Notes: generated by a model from the sequence alone, not told the origin. DNA of 64,000 bases from Actinomycetota bacterium (GCA_029979265.1 JAPOHW010000009.1:1-64000), one strand, 5' to 3'; shown: positions 42,189 to 50,054, numbered from the stretch's first letter. Made by a program: numbers and translations.

Positions 42189-43349
42189 ATGGCCATCACC
42201 GAGTCTGCTCCCCCCGCTGCCAAAGAGCGCTGGACCTACCAGTGGAAGGAACTCCACGACGAGGTCATCACCAGCGGCCTCTGTACCGGTTGTGCCGGCT
42301 GCGTCATCAGTTGTCCCCACGATGTCATCGGCTACGAACATGAGCCCGGGGCCTACAAACCGTTCCACCTCGAAGAGGAACTCGGCGCATCGGACTGCAT
42401 CCATGGCCAAAAGGGGTGCACATCGTGCACTCGGGCGTGCCCACGGTTCCGTATGTGGGAGCCCGAAGCCGACAGGCACCTCCACGGTCGCGAGCGTGAG
42501 CCCGGTGAACTGTCGGGCATCTACTCCGACATCCTCTTGGCTCGGGCCAGCGACGACTTCGTCTACGAGACGGGCCAGGACGGTGGCCTCGTGTCGGCGA
42601 TGCTCATCTGGCTGCTGGAGAACGACATCATCGACGGAGCGCTCACCTCGGGAGTCGAGAACCTTCCCAACGGTGAACCAGGTTGGAAGGCATTCCCAAT
42701 GGTTGCCACGAACCGCGAAGAGGTGCTCCGCGGTGCGGGCAGTCGCTACACCTACTCGGCGAACACGATGGCATTCGGTGAGGCCAAAGCAAAGGGCCTC
42801 GACCGTCTTGCACTCGTCGGTATGAGTTGCCAGACCTCGGTGGCGCCGGTGATGTGGCACCGAAAGATCGGAAAGGTGTCCAAGCCCTTCAAGCTCAATA
42901 TCGGACTGCTCTGCTCCAAGTCGTTCGACGATGCGCTCTTCGACGAACTCTTCGAGGTCAAATACGGCCTGAAGAAGGAGAACATCGCCAAGATGAACAT
43001 CAAAGGCGTGTTCCAGATCTGGACCAAGGACGGGGGGTACCACGAGATCAATCTCAAGGAGTGCCACGCCTGGACCCGCGAGGGCTGCACCCTCTGCCCC
43101 GACTTCGCAGCCGAACACGCCGACATCTCCACCGGTGGTATCGGCAACGAAACCGACTGGACACTCACGATCGTGCGTACCGAACTCGGCCGTGCGGTCA
43201 TCGACGCCATGGTGAAGGACGGCGTCATTGACACCCGCCCCGGCGACGACGACCCCGGAGCCATCGCACTCATGCACCGGCTCGCCGAGAACAGCAGAAA
43301 GCGATGGCCAGAGTGGGCGGCGGGCGAAGCCAGGGTCGGCATTTCGTAG
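42189..43349 (+). CDS. Coenzyme F420 hydrogenase/dehydrogenase beta-subunit-like protein
   Basis: A 386-residue FrhB/FdhB-family redox protein. The N-terminus has two [4Fe-4S] ferredoxin motifs: CTGCAGCVISC (Cys32, 35, 38, 42) and Cys70 with CTSCTRAC (Cys77, 80, 84). The middle FrhB domain includes TGQDGGLVSAMLIWLLE and LVGMSCQTSVAPV, and a C-terminal CHAWTREGCTLCPDF adds three cysteines. These proteins oxidise F420H2 or bind FAD to pass electrons to Fe-S partners. No hydrogenase or formate dehydrogenase subunit is adjacent, so the partner is unknown. TAGGTT (42177-42182) is 6 nt before the ATG. Confidence 0.88.
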   Translation: MAITESAPPAAKERWTYQWKELHDEVITSGLCTGCAGCVISCPHDVIGYEHEPGAYKPFHLEEELGASDCIHGQKGCTSCTRACPRFRMWEPEADRHLHGREREPGELSGIYSDILLARASDDFVYETGQDGGLVSAMLIWLLENDIIDGALTSGVENLPNGEPGWKAFPMVATNREEVLRGAGSRYTYSANTMAFGEAKAKGLDRLALVGMSCQTSVAPVMWHRKIGKVSKPFKLNIGLLCSKSFDDALFDELFEVKYGLKKENIAKMNIKGVFQIWTKDGGYHEINLKECHAWTREGCTLCPDFAAEHADISTGGIGNETDWTLTIVRTELGRAVIDAMVKDGVIDTRPGDDDPGAIALMHRLAENSRKRWPEWAAGEARVGIS

Positions 43350-43396
43350 CCGACGACGGTTGGCTCGCTGCGGCGGGGAGTGCCCGGCGGCTTCGC

Positions 43397-43402
43397 TATG
43401 GT
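43397..43402 (+). promoter_or_regulatory. Leaderless -10 of the UGA-containing gene
   Basis: TATGGT sits 6 nt before the ATG at 43409, the same spacing seen for many genes in this window. No convincing -35 is visible. It supports initiation upstream of the in-frame TGA. Confidence 0.5.
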
Positions 43403-43408
43403 CTCCGG

Positions 43409-44026
43409 ATGGACATCGAATTCTGGGTCGACCCTGCTTGACCGTGGTGCTGGGTGACGGCCCGTTGGGTCGTCGACGAAGTACAACCAGCACGCGACCT
43501 CGCCGTCACGTGGCAACCGATCAGCCTGTTGTTGAAAAACGAACCAGCCGAAGGCAGTCGCTACCACGCAGGCGTGTTGGCGACCTTCAAGATGTTGCGC
43601 GTCATGGAATCGGTGCGCACGACGGAGGGCAACGAGGGCGTGTTCGCGCTCTACTGGGAGCTCGGAACGCGCATCCATCACGACGGCGAGCGCGATCTCG
43701 ACATCGGCGACGCACTCAGGTCTGCCGGTCTGCCCGAGTCACACGCCGCGGCATTCGACGACGAATCGTTCGACGCCGAGATCCGTCGTCGACACGATGC
43801 CGGTCTCGAACTCGTCGGTGACGATGTCGGCACACCCATCATCGCGCTGGACGGCGCCGACGGCACACGTCAGGGCATCTTCGGCCCGGTCATCACTCGC
43901 GTGCCGAGCACGGAGGACAGCCTTACGCTCTGGGATGCCATGGTTGCGATGATGGGCATCGACGGTTTCTGGGAACTCAAACGCACCCGCACCGAGCGGC
44001 CCGAGTTCGGCGACCGTCCTTCGTGA
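43409..44026 (+). CDS. Rv2466c-like DsbA-family oxidoreductase with in-frame UGA, putative selenoprotein
   Basis: Read from the ATG at 43409 the frame gives MDIEFWVDPA, then TGA (43439-43441), then PWCWVTARWVVDEV and 190 more residues without another stop. The product aligns by eye with the mycothiol-dependent nitroreductase Rv2466c, including DPLCPWCW there versus DPA-UGA-PWCW here, RIHHDGERDLD, VGDDVGTPIIALDG and the end FWELKRTRTERPEF. UGA stands exactly at the nucleophilic cysteine, giving residue 11 as probable Sec in a U-P-W-C14 motif; total 205 residues. The end overlaps the thioesterase start (GTGA). Alternatives are a point-mutated pseudogene, a sequencing error, or restart at GTG 43454, which would remove the active site. 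Confidence 0.7.
43455..43475 (+). promoter_or_regulatory. SECIS-like hairpin downstream of the in-frame UGA
   Basis: Bases 43456-43463 (GACGGCCC) pair with 43467-43474 (GGGTCGTC), seven Watson-Crick pairs and one G-U, extended by a U-G pair at 43455/43475, with loop GUU. The loop starts 22 nt after the UGA. Published bacterial SECIS rules ask for an apical loop about 16-37 nt after UGA with a G in its first two bases, which fits. Hairpins are common in GC-rich DNA, so this is supportive, not decisive. Confidence 0.5.
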
Positions 44027-44397
44027 GCGACGCACCCACGGTCTGGGACGAACTCGATCGGTCGATCAAAGACCTTCTGCACCCCACGGTGATCGAGGAT
44101 GCCGAGGATCGCTGTGTCCTGCGGTTCGACCCACAGCCCGAGTGGACGATCGGAGGCGGTGTGGTGCAGGGCGGCATCGTTGCGGCCATGCTCGACATGG
44201 CGATGGCCATGGCCGCGAATGGTCTCTCGACCGCCTCGATCACCGTCGAGATCCTGCGACCGGTGATCGGACCGATCACCTCGACCGGTGTCGTCGACAA
44301 GCGTGGTCGCCGTCTCCTTTTCGCCAGCGGTGAACTCCACGACGCCGCCGGCAGGCTCGTCGCTCGCGGCACACAGACAGCAGTCCCCTACGACTGA
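44023..44397 (+). CDS. PaaI-like hotdog thioesterase
   Basis: A 124-residue hotdog-fold acyl-CoA thioesterase. The central helix motif GGGVVQGGIVAAMLDMAMAMA and the ITVEILRPVIGPI strand followed by VDKRGRRLLFASGELHD are typical of PaaI/YbgC-type members. The GTG start overlaps the preceding gene's stop (GTGA) and its own stop overlaps the next ATG (TGATG), so the three genes are a coupled unit. Acyl substrate unknown. Confidence 0.85.
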   Translation: MSDAPTVWDELDRSIKDLLHPTVIEDAEDRCVLRFDPQPEWTIGGGVVQGGIVAAMLDMAMAMAANGLSTASITVEILRPVIGPITSTGVVDKRGRRLLFASGELHDAAGRLVARGTQTAVPYD

Positions 44398-45377
44398 TGC
44401 GCGGTTGGCTCGTCGAGGAGAAGGGATCGGCACGTTTCGTTTCGGATCTGCCCGAACCGGTCCTCGGCACCGGTGAGCTGATCGTCCAGGTCGAGGCAGC
44501 GGCCGCGAACTTCGCCGATCGACTCCTGATCGACGGCAAACATCAGATCCGACCCCGGCGGCCCTTCGTCGCCGGACTCGAGGTCGCCGGCACCGTCATC
44601 GAGTCCGACGCTGTCGACCACCCTGTCGGCTCGCTGGTCACCGGGCTCGTCGAACCTGGCTCGGGTTGTTGGGCCGAACGGTGCCGCTGCTCGCCCCGAG
44701 ACATCATGGCGGTGCCCCCCGACCTCGACCCGGTCGATGTCGTCGCAATCAACCTCAATGCGCAGACCGTGTGGATCGGCCTACATCACCGTGCCCAGGT
44801 CGAGCCCGGAGAGATCGTCGTGGTTCACGCCGCCGCCGGCGGGATCGGCACGATGGCCGTGCAACTCGCCGTTGCCGCCGGTGCTCGGGTGTTCGCCACC
44901 TGCTCGGCAACGAAAATGGCTGTTCCTCGGCGCCTCGGTGCCGAGCTCGTGGTCGACAATCGGTCCGACGACTGGCACAGGATCCTCGCCGAAGCCGCTC
45001 CAGACGGCGTCGACATCGTGATCGATCCGGTCGGTGGCGACCTGTTCGAACGGTCACTCAAGCTTCTGCGATTCGAGGGCCGTCTCGTCTCGGTGGGGTT
45101 CACGTCGGGTGTGCTGCCCTCGATGGCCGCGAACTATGCCTTGGTCAAGAACCTCTCGCTCATGGGGGTGTTCTGGGAGCCGTACGCCAATCACCGTCGC
45201 GATGTCGTCGAGCGGGCCGCGAGAGAGATCTTCCAGCTCTGCCGTGCCGAGGCACTCGATCCGTGCGTGACGGTCATCGACCATTTGGAGAACGCACTGC
45301 ACCGGGTCGACGATGTCGCCGCCGGGCGCACAACCGGCAAGACCGTGCTCGTCTGGGGGGACCAGCGTCGGGGCTGA
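44397..45377 (+). CDS. NADPH:quinone oxidoreductase-type MDR enzyme
   Basis: A 326-residue medium-chain dehydrogenase/reductase lacking the structural and catalytic zinc ligands of alcohol dehydrogenases. The N-terminal fold has AANFADRLLIDGKHQIRP and FVAGLEVAGTV, and the cofactor motif is AAAGGIGTMAVQLAVAAGARVFAT. IDPVGGDLFERSLKLLRFEGRLVSVGFTSG is characteristic of QOR/CAA43093-like proteins. It probably reduces quinones or enoyl groups with NADPH. Third gene of the unit with the putative selenoprotein. Confidence 0.88.
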   Translation: MRGWLVEEKGSARFVSDLPEPVLGTGELIVQVEAAAANFADRLLIDGKHQIRPRRPFVAGLEVAGTVIESDAVDHPVGSLVTGLVEPGSGCWAERCRCSPRDIMAVPPDLDPVDVVAINLNAQTVWIGLHHRAQVEPGEIVVVHAAAGGIGTMAVQLAVAAGARVFATCSATKMAVPRRLGAELVVDNRSDDWHRILAEAAPDGVDIVIDPVGGDLFERSLKLLRFEGRLVSVGFTSGVLPSMAANYALVKNLSLMGVFWEPYANHRRDVVERAAREIFQLCRAEALDPCVTVIDHLENALHRVDDVAAGRTTGKTVLVWGDQRRG

Positions 45378-45422
45378 CCGTCGGCCCGCCTGCCGAGACG
45401 AGCGACCGACCAGTTGGTGCTG

Positions 45423-46658
45423 CTAGAGCACGTCGTCGAGAACCTCACAGGCGCGCGCCATGTCTTCGGCCGTGTTGTAGTGGACGGCCGAGAGACGGAC
45501 CACGCCGTCGTCGAGATCGAGCCCCAGGGCCCCGAGCAGTCGATGGGCGTAGAAGTTGCCGTGCCCACAGGAGATGCGTGCCGCGATCAGCGCGTCGTAC
45601 ACCGATGCCGACGAGCGCTTCGGGGAGTGAAACGAGATGGTCGGGGCACGGACGGCGTGGTCGGCTCTCGGGTCACCGACGATCGTCACATCGTCCGTTG
45701 CCGCCAGCAGATCGAGCACCGGGGCCATCAGCGTCTCCTCGTGCGCTCCGAAGAGCTCGAAGAGCGCCTTCGCCCGGTCCAGCCGCGCCGGCGCATCGAT
45801 CCCGTGGGCGGCGGCGACGACGTCGTAGTAGTCCGCCACGCCAGCGGCTGCTCCGATCATGGCGTGATCCGGCCCGGCCGGGGTCAGATAGCCCTCTGGG
45901 TTACCTTCCTTGAAATAGTGACCCTGGTTGGCCATCCGCTCCAGCAACGACGCTCGGGTGTACATCAACCCGACGTGCGGTCCGTACGTCTTGTACATCG
46001 AGTACAGATAGATGTCGCAGTCGAGTTCTGTGACATCGACTACGCCGTGGGGGGCATACGACACACCGTCGACCACGATGTGACCACCGACTGCGTGAAC
46101 ACGATCAGCGATCGCTCGAACTGGGTTGATCGTGGCCGCGATGTTCGATGCATGGCACACAGCGACGAGCCGAGTGCGGTCGGTGATCAACTCGTCGAGC
46201 GCCGAAACGTCGAGCAGCCCTGTGGCCGGATCGACCTGCCACTCCTTCACCGTGATGCCACTGTCGGCAAGCCGACGCCACGCGCCCTGATTGGCCTCAT
46301 GGTCCTGATTGGTGACGATGATTTCGTCACCGTCGTTCCAGAGCGGCCGCATCGCCTTGGCGAGCACGTAGGTGTTCTGGCTGGTCGAGGGACCGAAGTG
46401 GAGTTCGTGCCCGCCACAGCCGAACAGTTCGGCCATGACGCTTCGCGCCCGTTCCATCGCCTCGGTGGCGACGACGGATGGGCCGAACCCCCAGTTGGGC
46501 TGGCATTTGGCGTGGGCGAACAGATCTGCCACAAGATCGACCACTTGCACCGGGCAGTAACTGCCCCCGGCATTCTCGAGGTGCGCCCACGAGGCCGTGT
46601 CAGGGTTCGCAAAGGACGGAAACTGCGCGCGAACGACGTCGAGATCGAGGATCGTCAT
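45423..46658 (-). CDS. Cysteine desulfurase-like class V aminotransferase
   Basis: A 411-residue PLP enzyme of the VC1184-type 'cysteine desulfurase-like' subfamily. The PLP lysine lies in YLYSMYKTYGPHVG, substrate-binding features include HLENAGGSYCPVQVV and NQDHEANQGAWRRLA, and the C-terminal loop ISCGHGNFYAHRLLGALG carries a cysteine near where desulfurases have theirs, though not in the SufS/IscS context. Actual reaction unknown. A GTG three codons upstream is an alternative start. Convergent with the MDR gene. Confidence 0.85.
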   Translation of the reverse strand: MTILDLDVVRAQFPSFANPDTASWAHLENAGGSYCPVQVVDLVADLFAHAKCQPNWGFGPSVVATEAMERARSVMAELFGCGGHELHFGPSTSQNTYVLAKAMRPLWNDGDEIIVTNQDHEANQGAWRRLADSGITVKEWQVDPATGLLDVSALDELITDRTRLVAVCHASNIAATINPVRAIADRVHAVGGHIVVDGVSYAPHGVVDVTELDCDIYLYSMYKTYGPHVGLMYTRASLLERMANQGHYFKEGNPEGYLTPAGPDHAMIGAAAGVADYYDVVAAAHGIDAPARLDRAKALFELFGAHEETLMAPVLDLLAATDDVTIVGDPRADHAVRAPTISFHSPKRSSASVYDALIAARISCGHGNFYAHRLLGALGLDLDDGVVRLSAVHYNTAEDMARACEVLDDVL

Positions 46659-46685
46659 GTCGGGCACGCTAGTCCCCGGTCAGGA

Positions 46686-47102
46686 TCAGGGAGCAGCCCG
46701 AGAGACACAGAGGTTGAGCACGGCCTCGACCTCGGCAGGAATGTCTTCGGGATCGCTTCGCAGACCCGCCTCGAAGTCCTTGAACGCCTGAAAGTCCTGG
46801 CCTTCGACTGCATCAGCCACATCGGCGATGCGAGTTCCCTCGACGAACACGCCGCCGAAGATCTCGACGATCTCCACGAACGCACACTCGCAGTAGGCCG
46901 CCGCCTGGACTTCGTCGAACTCCAGGTCGCCACCCTCGGCGTTCGCTTCGGAACAGGCGCGAATGAAGTTGGTCCGAAGGTTGCCATCGGCATCGGCCTC
47001 GGCCCATGTCTCGGGGTCGTTGCTCGAACCACAACTTGCAGCAAGGACCACGACTGCGAACACGGCCACGACGCTGGAGAGGAAACGTTTCTTGGAACCC
47101 AT
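46686..47102 (-). CDS. Small secreted lipoprotein of unknown function
   Basis: A 138-residue protein with a lipoprotein signal: MGSKKRFLSSVVAVFAVVVLAASC, lipobox LAASC with Cys24. The mature part is acidic, helical and has four cysteines (RACSEAN, YCECAFVEI, LNLCVSR) that could form disulfides. No family is recognised. An in-frame extension further upstream has no coding support. The next gene upstream on this strand (udgB) ends 167 nt away, so it likely has its own promoter (TAACCT 10 nt before the ATG). Confidence 0.75.
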   Translation of the reverse strand: MGSKKRFLSSVVAVFAVVVLAASCGSSNDPETWAEADADGNLRTNFIRACSEANAEGGDLEFDEVQAAAYCECAFVEIVEIFGGVFVEGTRIADVADAVEGQDFQAFKDFEAGLRSDPEDIPAEVEAVLNLCVSRAAP

Positions 47103-47269
47103 GACGGCTGCGAGGTTAGCGCCGGTTCGGTGCGGGCCAACGCCTCCCCGACGCAGACGTCGCATCGGGCAGCACCGCTCGGTCGTCGCCCGACCCGGGC
47201 AGCGTGGGGAGGCCAGGGCAGGACCCACGACGGGATCTGGCCCTCCGTCCTCCGGGCGCGTAAGGGCGC

Positions 47270-47953
47270 TCACCCGCTTCCCAACGCGCGGGCGCGGGCA
47301 AACACTTCGTCGAGCATGGGCTCGGTCAGCCGACCGGTGAAGGTGTTTTGCTGGCTCACATGAAAGCTGCACAGCAGGGTCTTCCCGTCGGCGAGCGGGA
47401 CTTCCACGCCATGACCGAACCGGGGCCGGGGTGTGACGCCGAGTTCCTGGCAGGCCACCTGGTAGCCGAAGCCACCGAGTACCACGATCACCTTGAGCTT
47501 CTCGAGAGTCTCGAGTTCCCGTCGGAAAAACGGACGGCAGGTATCACGTTCGACGGTGCTCGGCTTGTTCTCGGGCGGCGCGCACTTGACCGGCGATGTG
47601 ATCCACGCCCCTGTCAGGGTCAGGCCGTCGTCGGTATCGATCGACTCGGGCTGGTTGGCGTAGCCGGCCCGGAAGAGGGCCCGGTACAACCAATCCCCGC
47701 TGCGGTCACCGGTGAACATCCGGCCGGTTCGATTGGCGCCATGCGCAGCTGGCGCAAGGCCGACGACGAGGAGATGGGCATCAGGGTCACCGAAGCCCGG
47801 CACACCTCTGGCCCAGTAGTTCTCGTCGGCGTAGGCCGCACGTTTGTCTCGTCCGATCCGCTCGCGCCACTCGACGAGACGCGGGCAGGCCCGACAGTCG
47901 CCGACTTCGACCGCCAGCGCAGCGAGTCTTCGTTTCCGATCTCGGGAATCCAC
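47270..47953 (-). CDS. udgB: Type 5 uracil-DNA glycosylase
   Basis: A 227-residue DNA repair glycosylase. The diagnostic block GLAPAAHGANRTGRMFTGDRSGDWLYRAL matches family 5 UdgB, which lacks the polar catalytic residue of family 1 and uses the GLAPA/AHGxNR loop. Four cysteines (Cys20, 23, 124, 139) would bind a [4Fe-4S] cluster. HVSQQNTFTGRLT is the DNA-intercalating motif. The GTG start at 47953 is chosen because TAGCCT (47961-47966, minus strand) lies 7 nt upstream; a GTG at 47986 is an alternative but overlaps the divergent gene. Confidence 0.94.
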   Translation of the reverse strand: MDSRDRKRRLAALAVEVGDCRACPRLVEWRERIGRDKRAAYADENYWARGVPGFGDPDAHLLVVGLAPAAHGANRTGRMFTGDRSGDWLYRALFRAGYANQPESIDTDDGLTLTGAWITSPVKCAPPENKPSTVERDTCRPFFRRELETLEKLKVIVVLGGFGYQVACQELGVTPRPRFGHGVEVPLADGKTLLCSFHVSQQNTFTGRLTEPMLDEVFARARALGSG

Positions 47954-47960
47954 CTGCCGC

Positions 47961-47970
47961 AGGCTACGTT
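47961..47970. promoter_or_regulatory. Overlapping divergent -10 elements (udgB / histidine phosphatase)
   Basis: In a 26-nt intergenic gap, TAGCCT reads on the minus strand (47966-47961) and TACGTT on the plus strand (47965-47970), sharing two bases. They sit 7 nt before the udgB GTG and 9 nt before the ATG at 47980. Confidence 0.4.
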
Positions 47971-47979
47971 GAGCGAGCG

Positions 47980-48627
47980 ATGCCACGCCGTTCGACTCCT
48001 CCGAAACCCACCCTCGTCCTCTTTGTCCGCCACGGACAGACCCCCACCACCGGGGCGTCGCTCCCCGGACGGGCGCCGAATCTTCACCTCGCCGAGCAGG
48101 GTGTCGCCCAAGCCGAAGCTGCTGCCCAGCGGATCGCTGGACTGAACCATGTCGCAGCCGTCTACGCGTCGCCGATGGAACGTACTCGTGAGACCGCTGC
48201 ACCGATCGCCAGGGCTCGGAAGCTCCGAGTTCGGCAGGCAAAGGGCCTCATCGAGTGCGACTTCGGCGACTGGACGGGCAAGAAGCTCGCCGACCTCCGC
48301 AAGCTCGATGCATGGAGGACCGTGCAGCGGTACCCGAGTGGCTTCCGCTTCCCCGGTGGCGAGTCGTTCGCCGAGATGCAGGCGCGGGCGGTCGATGCCA
48401 CACACGAGCTCGTCGCAGCCCACCCGGGCGAGACGATCGTGGCCGTGTCTCACGCCGACATCATCAAGGCTGTCGTTGCTGCCGCCACCGGCACGCATCT
48501 CGATCTCTTCCAGCGAATCGTGGTGTCGCCGTGCTCGATCACTGCGATCCTCTACGCGGCGGAGGGTCCGGTCGTTCTCACCGTGAACTCGACCGGTGAC
48601 GACCTCACGGCGCTGGCCCCATCATGA
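47980..48627 (+). CDS. Histidine phosphatase family protein (MSMEG_4193-like)
   Basis: A 215-residue phosphoglycerate mutase-like phosphatase. The catalytic RHG is in LFVRHGQTPTTG, and the second His is in VAVSHADIIKAVVAAATG; IECDFGDWTGKKL carries the conserved acidic residue. This subfamily (actinobacterial MSMEG_4193/Rv2135c type) heads a conserved trio with DUF3090 and SCO1664-family genes. Overlaps the next ATG by 4 nt. Confidence 0.93.
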   Translation: MPRRSTPPKPTLVLFVRHGQTPTTGASLPGRAPNLHLAEQGVAQAEAAAQRIAGLNHVAAVYASPMERTRETAAPIARARKLRVRQAKGLIECDFGDWTGKKLADLRKLDAWRTVQRYPSGFRFPGGESFAEMQARAVDATHELVAAHPGETIVAVSHADIIKAVVAAATGTHLDLFQRIVVSPCSITAILYAAEGPVVLTVNSTGDDLTALAPS

Positions 48628-49118
48628 CCGAGTCGTACTCCTTCGACGACGTCGAGTTCTTCACCGTCGGCACACTCGGGCCCCGCGGCGAGCGCACGTT
48701 CTACCTCCAAGGCCGTGGCGACGGGCAACTGGTGTCGTTCAAGCTCGAGAAACAGCAGGTGATGGCACTTGCCGACTACCTCGACCAGGTCCTCGACGAT
48801 CTGCCCGAGACCTCGCTGGGTCCCCCACCACCCGACCTGAGCCTTCGTGAACCGGTCGTCTCGGCGTGGACCATCGGTGCCCTCGGTGTGGCGTACGCAG
48901 ACGACGAGGATCGCCTGATCGTGTTGGCCGAAGAGTTCGTGAACGACGAGGACGATGTGAACGAACCGAATCACGCCCGCTTCGTCCTTCGCCGCGAACA
49001 GGTCATCGGCCTGATCCATCGCGCCAGAGATGTCGTCTCTGCCGGCCGAGCGCCGTGCAGTTATTGCGGTAGCCCCCTCCAGCCCCGCAACGGTGGCTGG
49101 TGTGCCTGCAGCAATTAG
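48624..49118 (+). CDS. DUF3090 family protein
   Basis: A 164-residue protein with the TIGR03847/DUF3090 pattern: VEFFTVGTLGPRGERTFYLQ, VSFKLEKQQVMALADYLDQVL, and a C-terminal zinc-like CSYCGSPLQPRNGGWCAC. Function unknown; always found with the neighbouring two genes in actinobacteria. ATG overlaps the previous stop (ATGA) and the next gene begins 6 nt after its stop. Confidence 0.93.
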   Translation: MTESYSFDDVEFFTVGTLGPRGERTFYLQGRGDGQLVSFKLEKQQVMALADYLDQVLDDLPETSLGPPPPDLSLREPVVSAWTIGALGVAYADDEDRLIVLAEEFVNDEDDVNEPNHARFVLRREQVIGLIHRARDVVSAGRAPCSYCGSPLQPRNGGWCACSN

Positions 49119-49124
49119 GGACCG

Positions 49125-49892
49125 ATGAGCAACGCCTCTCGGAGTGACGGCGGCGAGCAATCACCATTCCGCGACCGAGCGCCGATCCCGACCGACGCCG
49201 CACTTGACCTGCTGCAACACGGTGACATCGAACTCGTCGGCCGGATGCCCTATTCGTCGAACCACACCTTCCTCGTCGAGATCGACGGCGGTGGGCTCCA
49301 GGCGCAAGGGATCTACAAGCCGCTCGCTGGTGAGCAGCCCCTGTGGGACTTTCCCGACGGGCTGTATCAACGGGAGGTGGCCGCGTTCGTCACGAGCGAA
49401 GCACTCGGCTGGGACGTCGTTCCCCCGACGGTGATTCGCAACGACCTCGCCCATGGCATCGGATCGCTTCAACTCTTCATGCCATGCATCTTCGAAGAGC
49501 ACTATTTCTCGCTTCGAGAAGACACCGACGAGCACGACGATGCGTTCCGACGGATCGCTGCGCTCGACATCGTGATCAACAACACCGATCGAAAAGCGGG
49601 GCACTGCATCCTCGGAACAGAGGGAAAGATCTGGGCCATCGATCACGGCGTGGCGTTTCATCACGAATTCAAGCTCCGAACCGTGATCTGGGATTTCGCC
49701 GGGGAGACGATCGACGACGACCTGTGTGACGACCTGTGGCGCTTCCTCGACGACCTTCCCGCCGAGTTCGGCGAACTGCTCAGTCCGTTCGAACGGGACG
49801 CCCTCGAGACACGGACGACGGCATTGGGCACCGCTCGCCGATTTCCCCACGACGACACCGGCGGGCGTCGATATCCCTGGCCCCTGGTCTGA
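49125..49892 (+). CDS. SCO1664-family protein (PI3/4-kinase-like)
   Basis: A 255-residue protein of TIGR03843 (SCO1664) with similarity to phosphatidylinositol kinase folds. Characteristic stretches are GRMPYSSNHTFLVEI, ALDIVINNTDRKAGHCI (the kinase-like catalytic loop with Asp/Asn), and KIWAIDHGVAFHHEFKLRTVIWDFAG. In mycobacteria and many actinobacteria the next genes include mshC (mycothiol synthesis); here the trio ends and a repeat region follows. Function unproven. Confidence 0.92.
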   Translation: MSNASRSDGGEQSPFRDRAPIPTDAALDLLQHGDIELVGRMPYSSNHTFLVEIDGGGLQAQGIYKPLAGEQPLWDFPDGLYQREVAAFVTSEALGWDVVPPTVIRNDLAHGIGSLQLFMPCIFEEHYFSLREDTDEHDDAFRRIAALDIVINNTDRKAGHCILGTEGKIWAIDHGVAFHHEFKLRTVIWDFAGETIDDDLCDDLWRFLDDLPAEFGELLSPFERDALETRTTALGTARRFPHDDTGGRRYPWPLV

Positions 49893-49947
49893 GGATCACC
49901 ACCCCACCTCCAACGCGAGGGCACGGGAGGCAGCAAAAAGCCGTGTT

Positions 49948-49997
49948 TTTCTGCCCAACTCGCACTGTGGTGTTTCTGCCCAACTCGCACTGTGGTG
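49948..49997. repeat. 25-bp perfect tandem repeat (two copies)
   Basis: Two exact adjacent copies (49948-49972, 49973-49997) begin TTTCTGCCCAACTCGC and end ACTGTGGTG. They lie in the 362-nt gap between convergent genes, which is AT-richer than its surroundings. No spacer exists between copies, so this is not a CRISPR array. Confidence 0.95.
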
Positions 49998-50054
49998 AAA
50001 AAAGGGCTGCCGAAGCCAGCACCGAAAAAAAATCTGTGCTATGTTGGCGTTATC

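Noticed and set aside
43463-43478. CGUUG/CGACG hairpin with GGUCGU loop as the SECIS
   Set aside because: It fits the distance rule but has only five pairs and excludes the stronger stem at 43455-43475, so it is kept only as an alternative.
40482-43493. A 1003-codon open frame on the minus strand
   Set aside because: It lies antisense to four well-supported genes and the tRNA; long antisense frames are expected at this GC content and the translation resembles no protein.
43454-44026. GTG 43454 as the start of the Rv2466c-like gene
   Set aside because: It would remove the first beta strand and the whole active site and has no -10 or ribosome binding site, while ATG 43409 has a well-spaced -10.
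49948-49997. CRISPR array
   Set aside because: Only two copies with no spacers between them, and no cas gene nearby.
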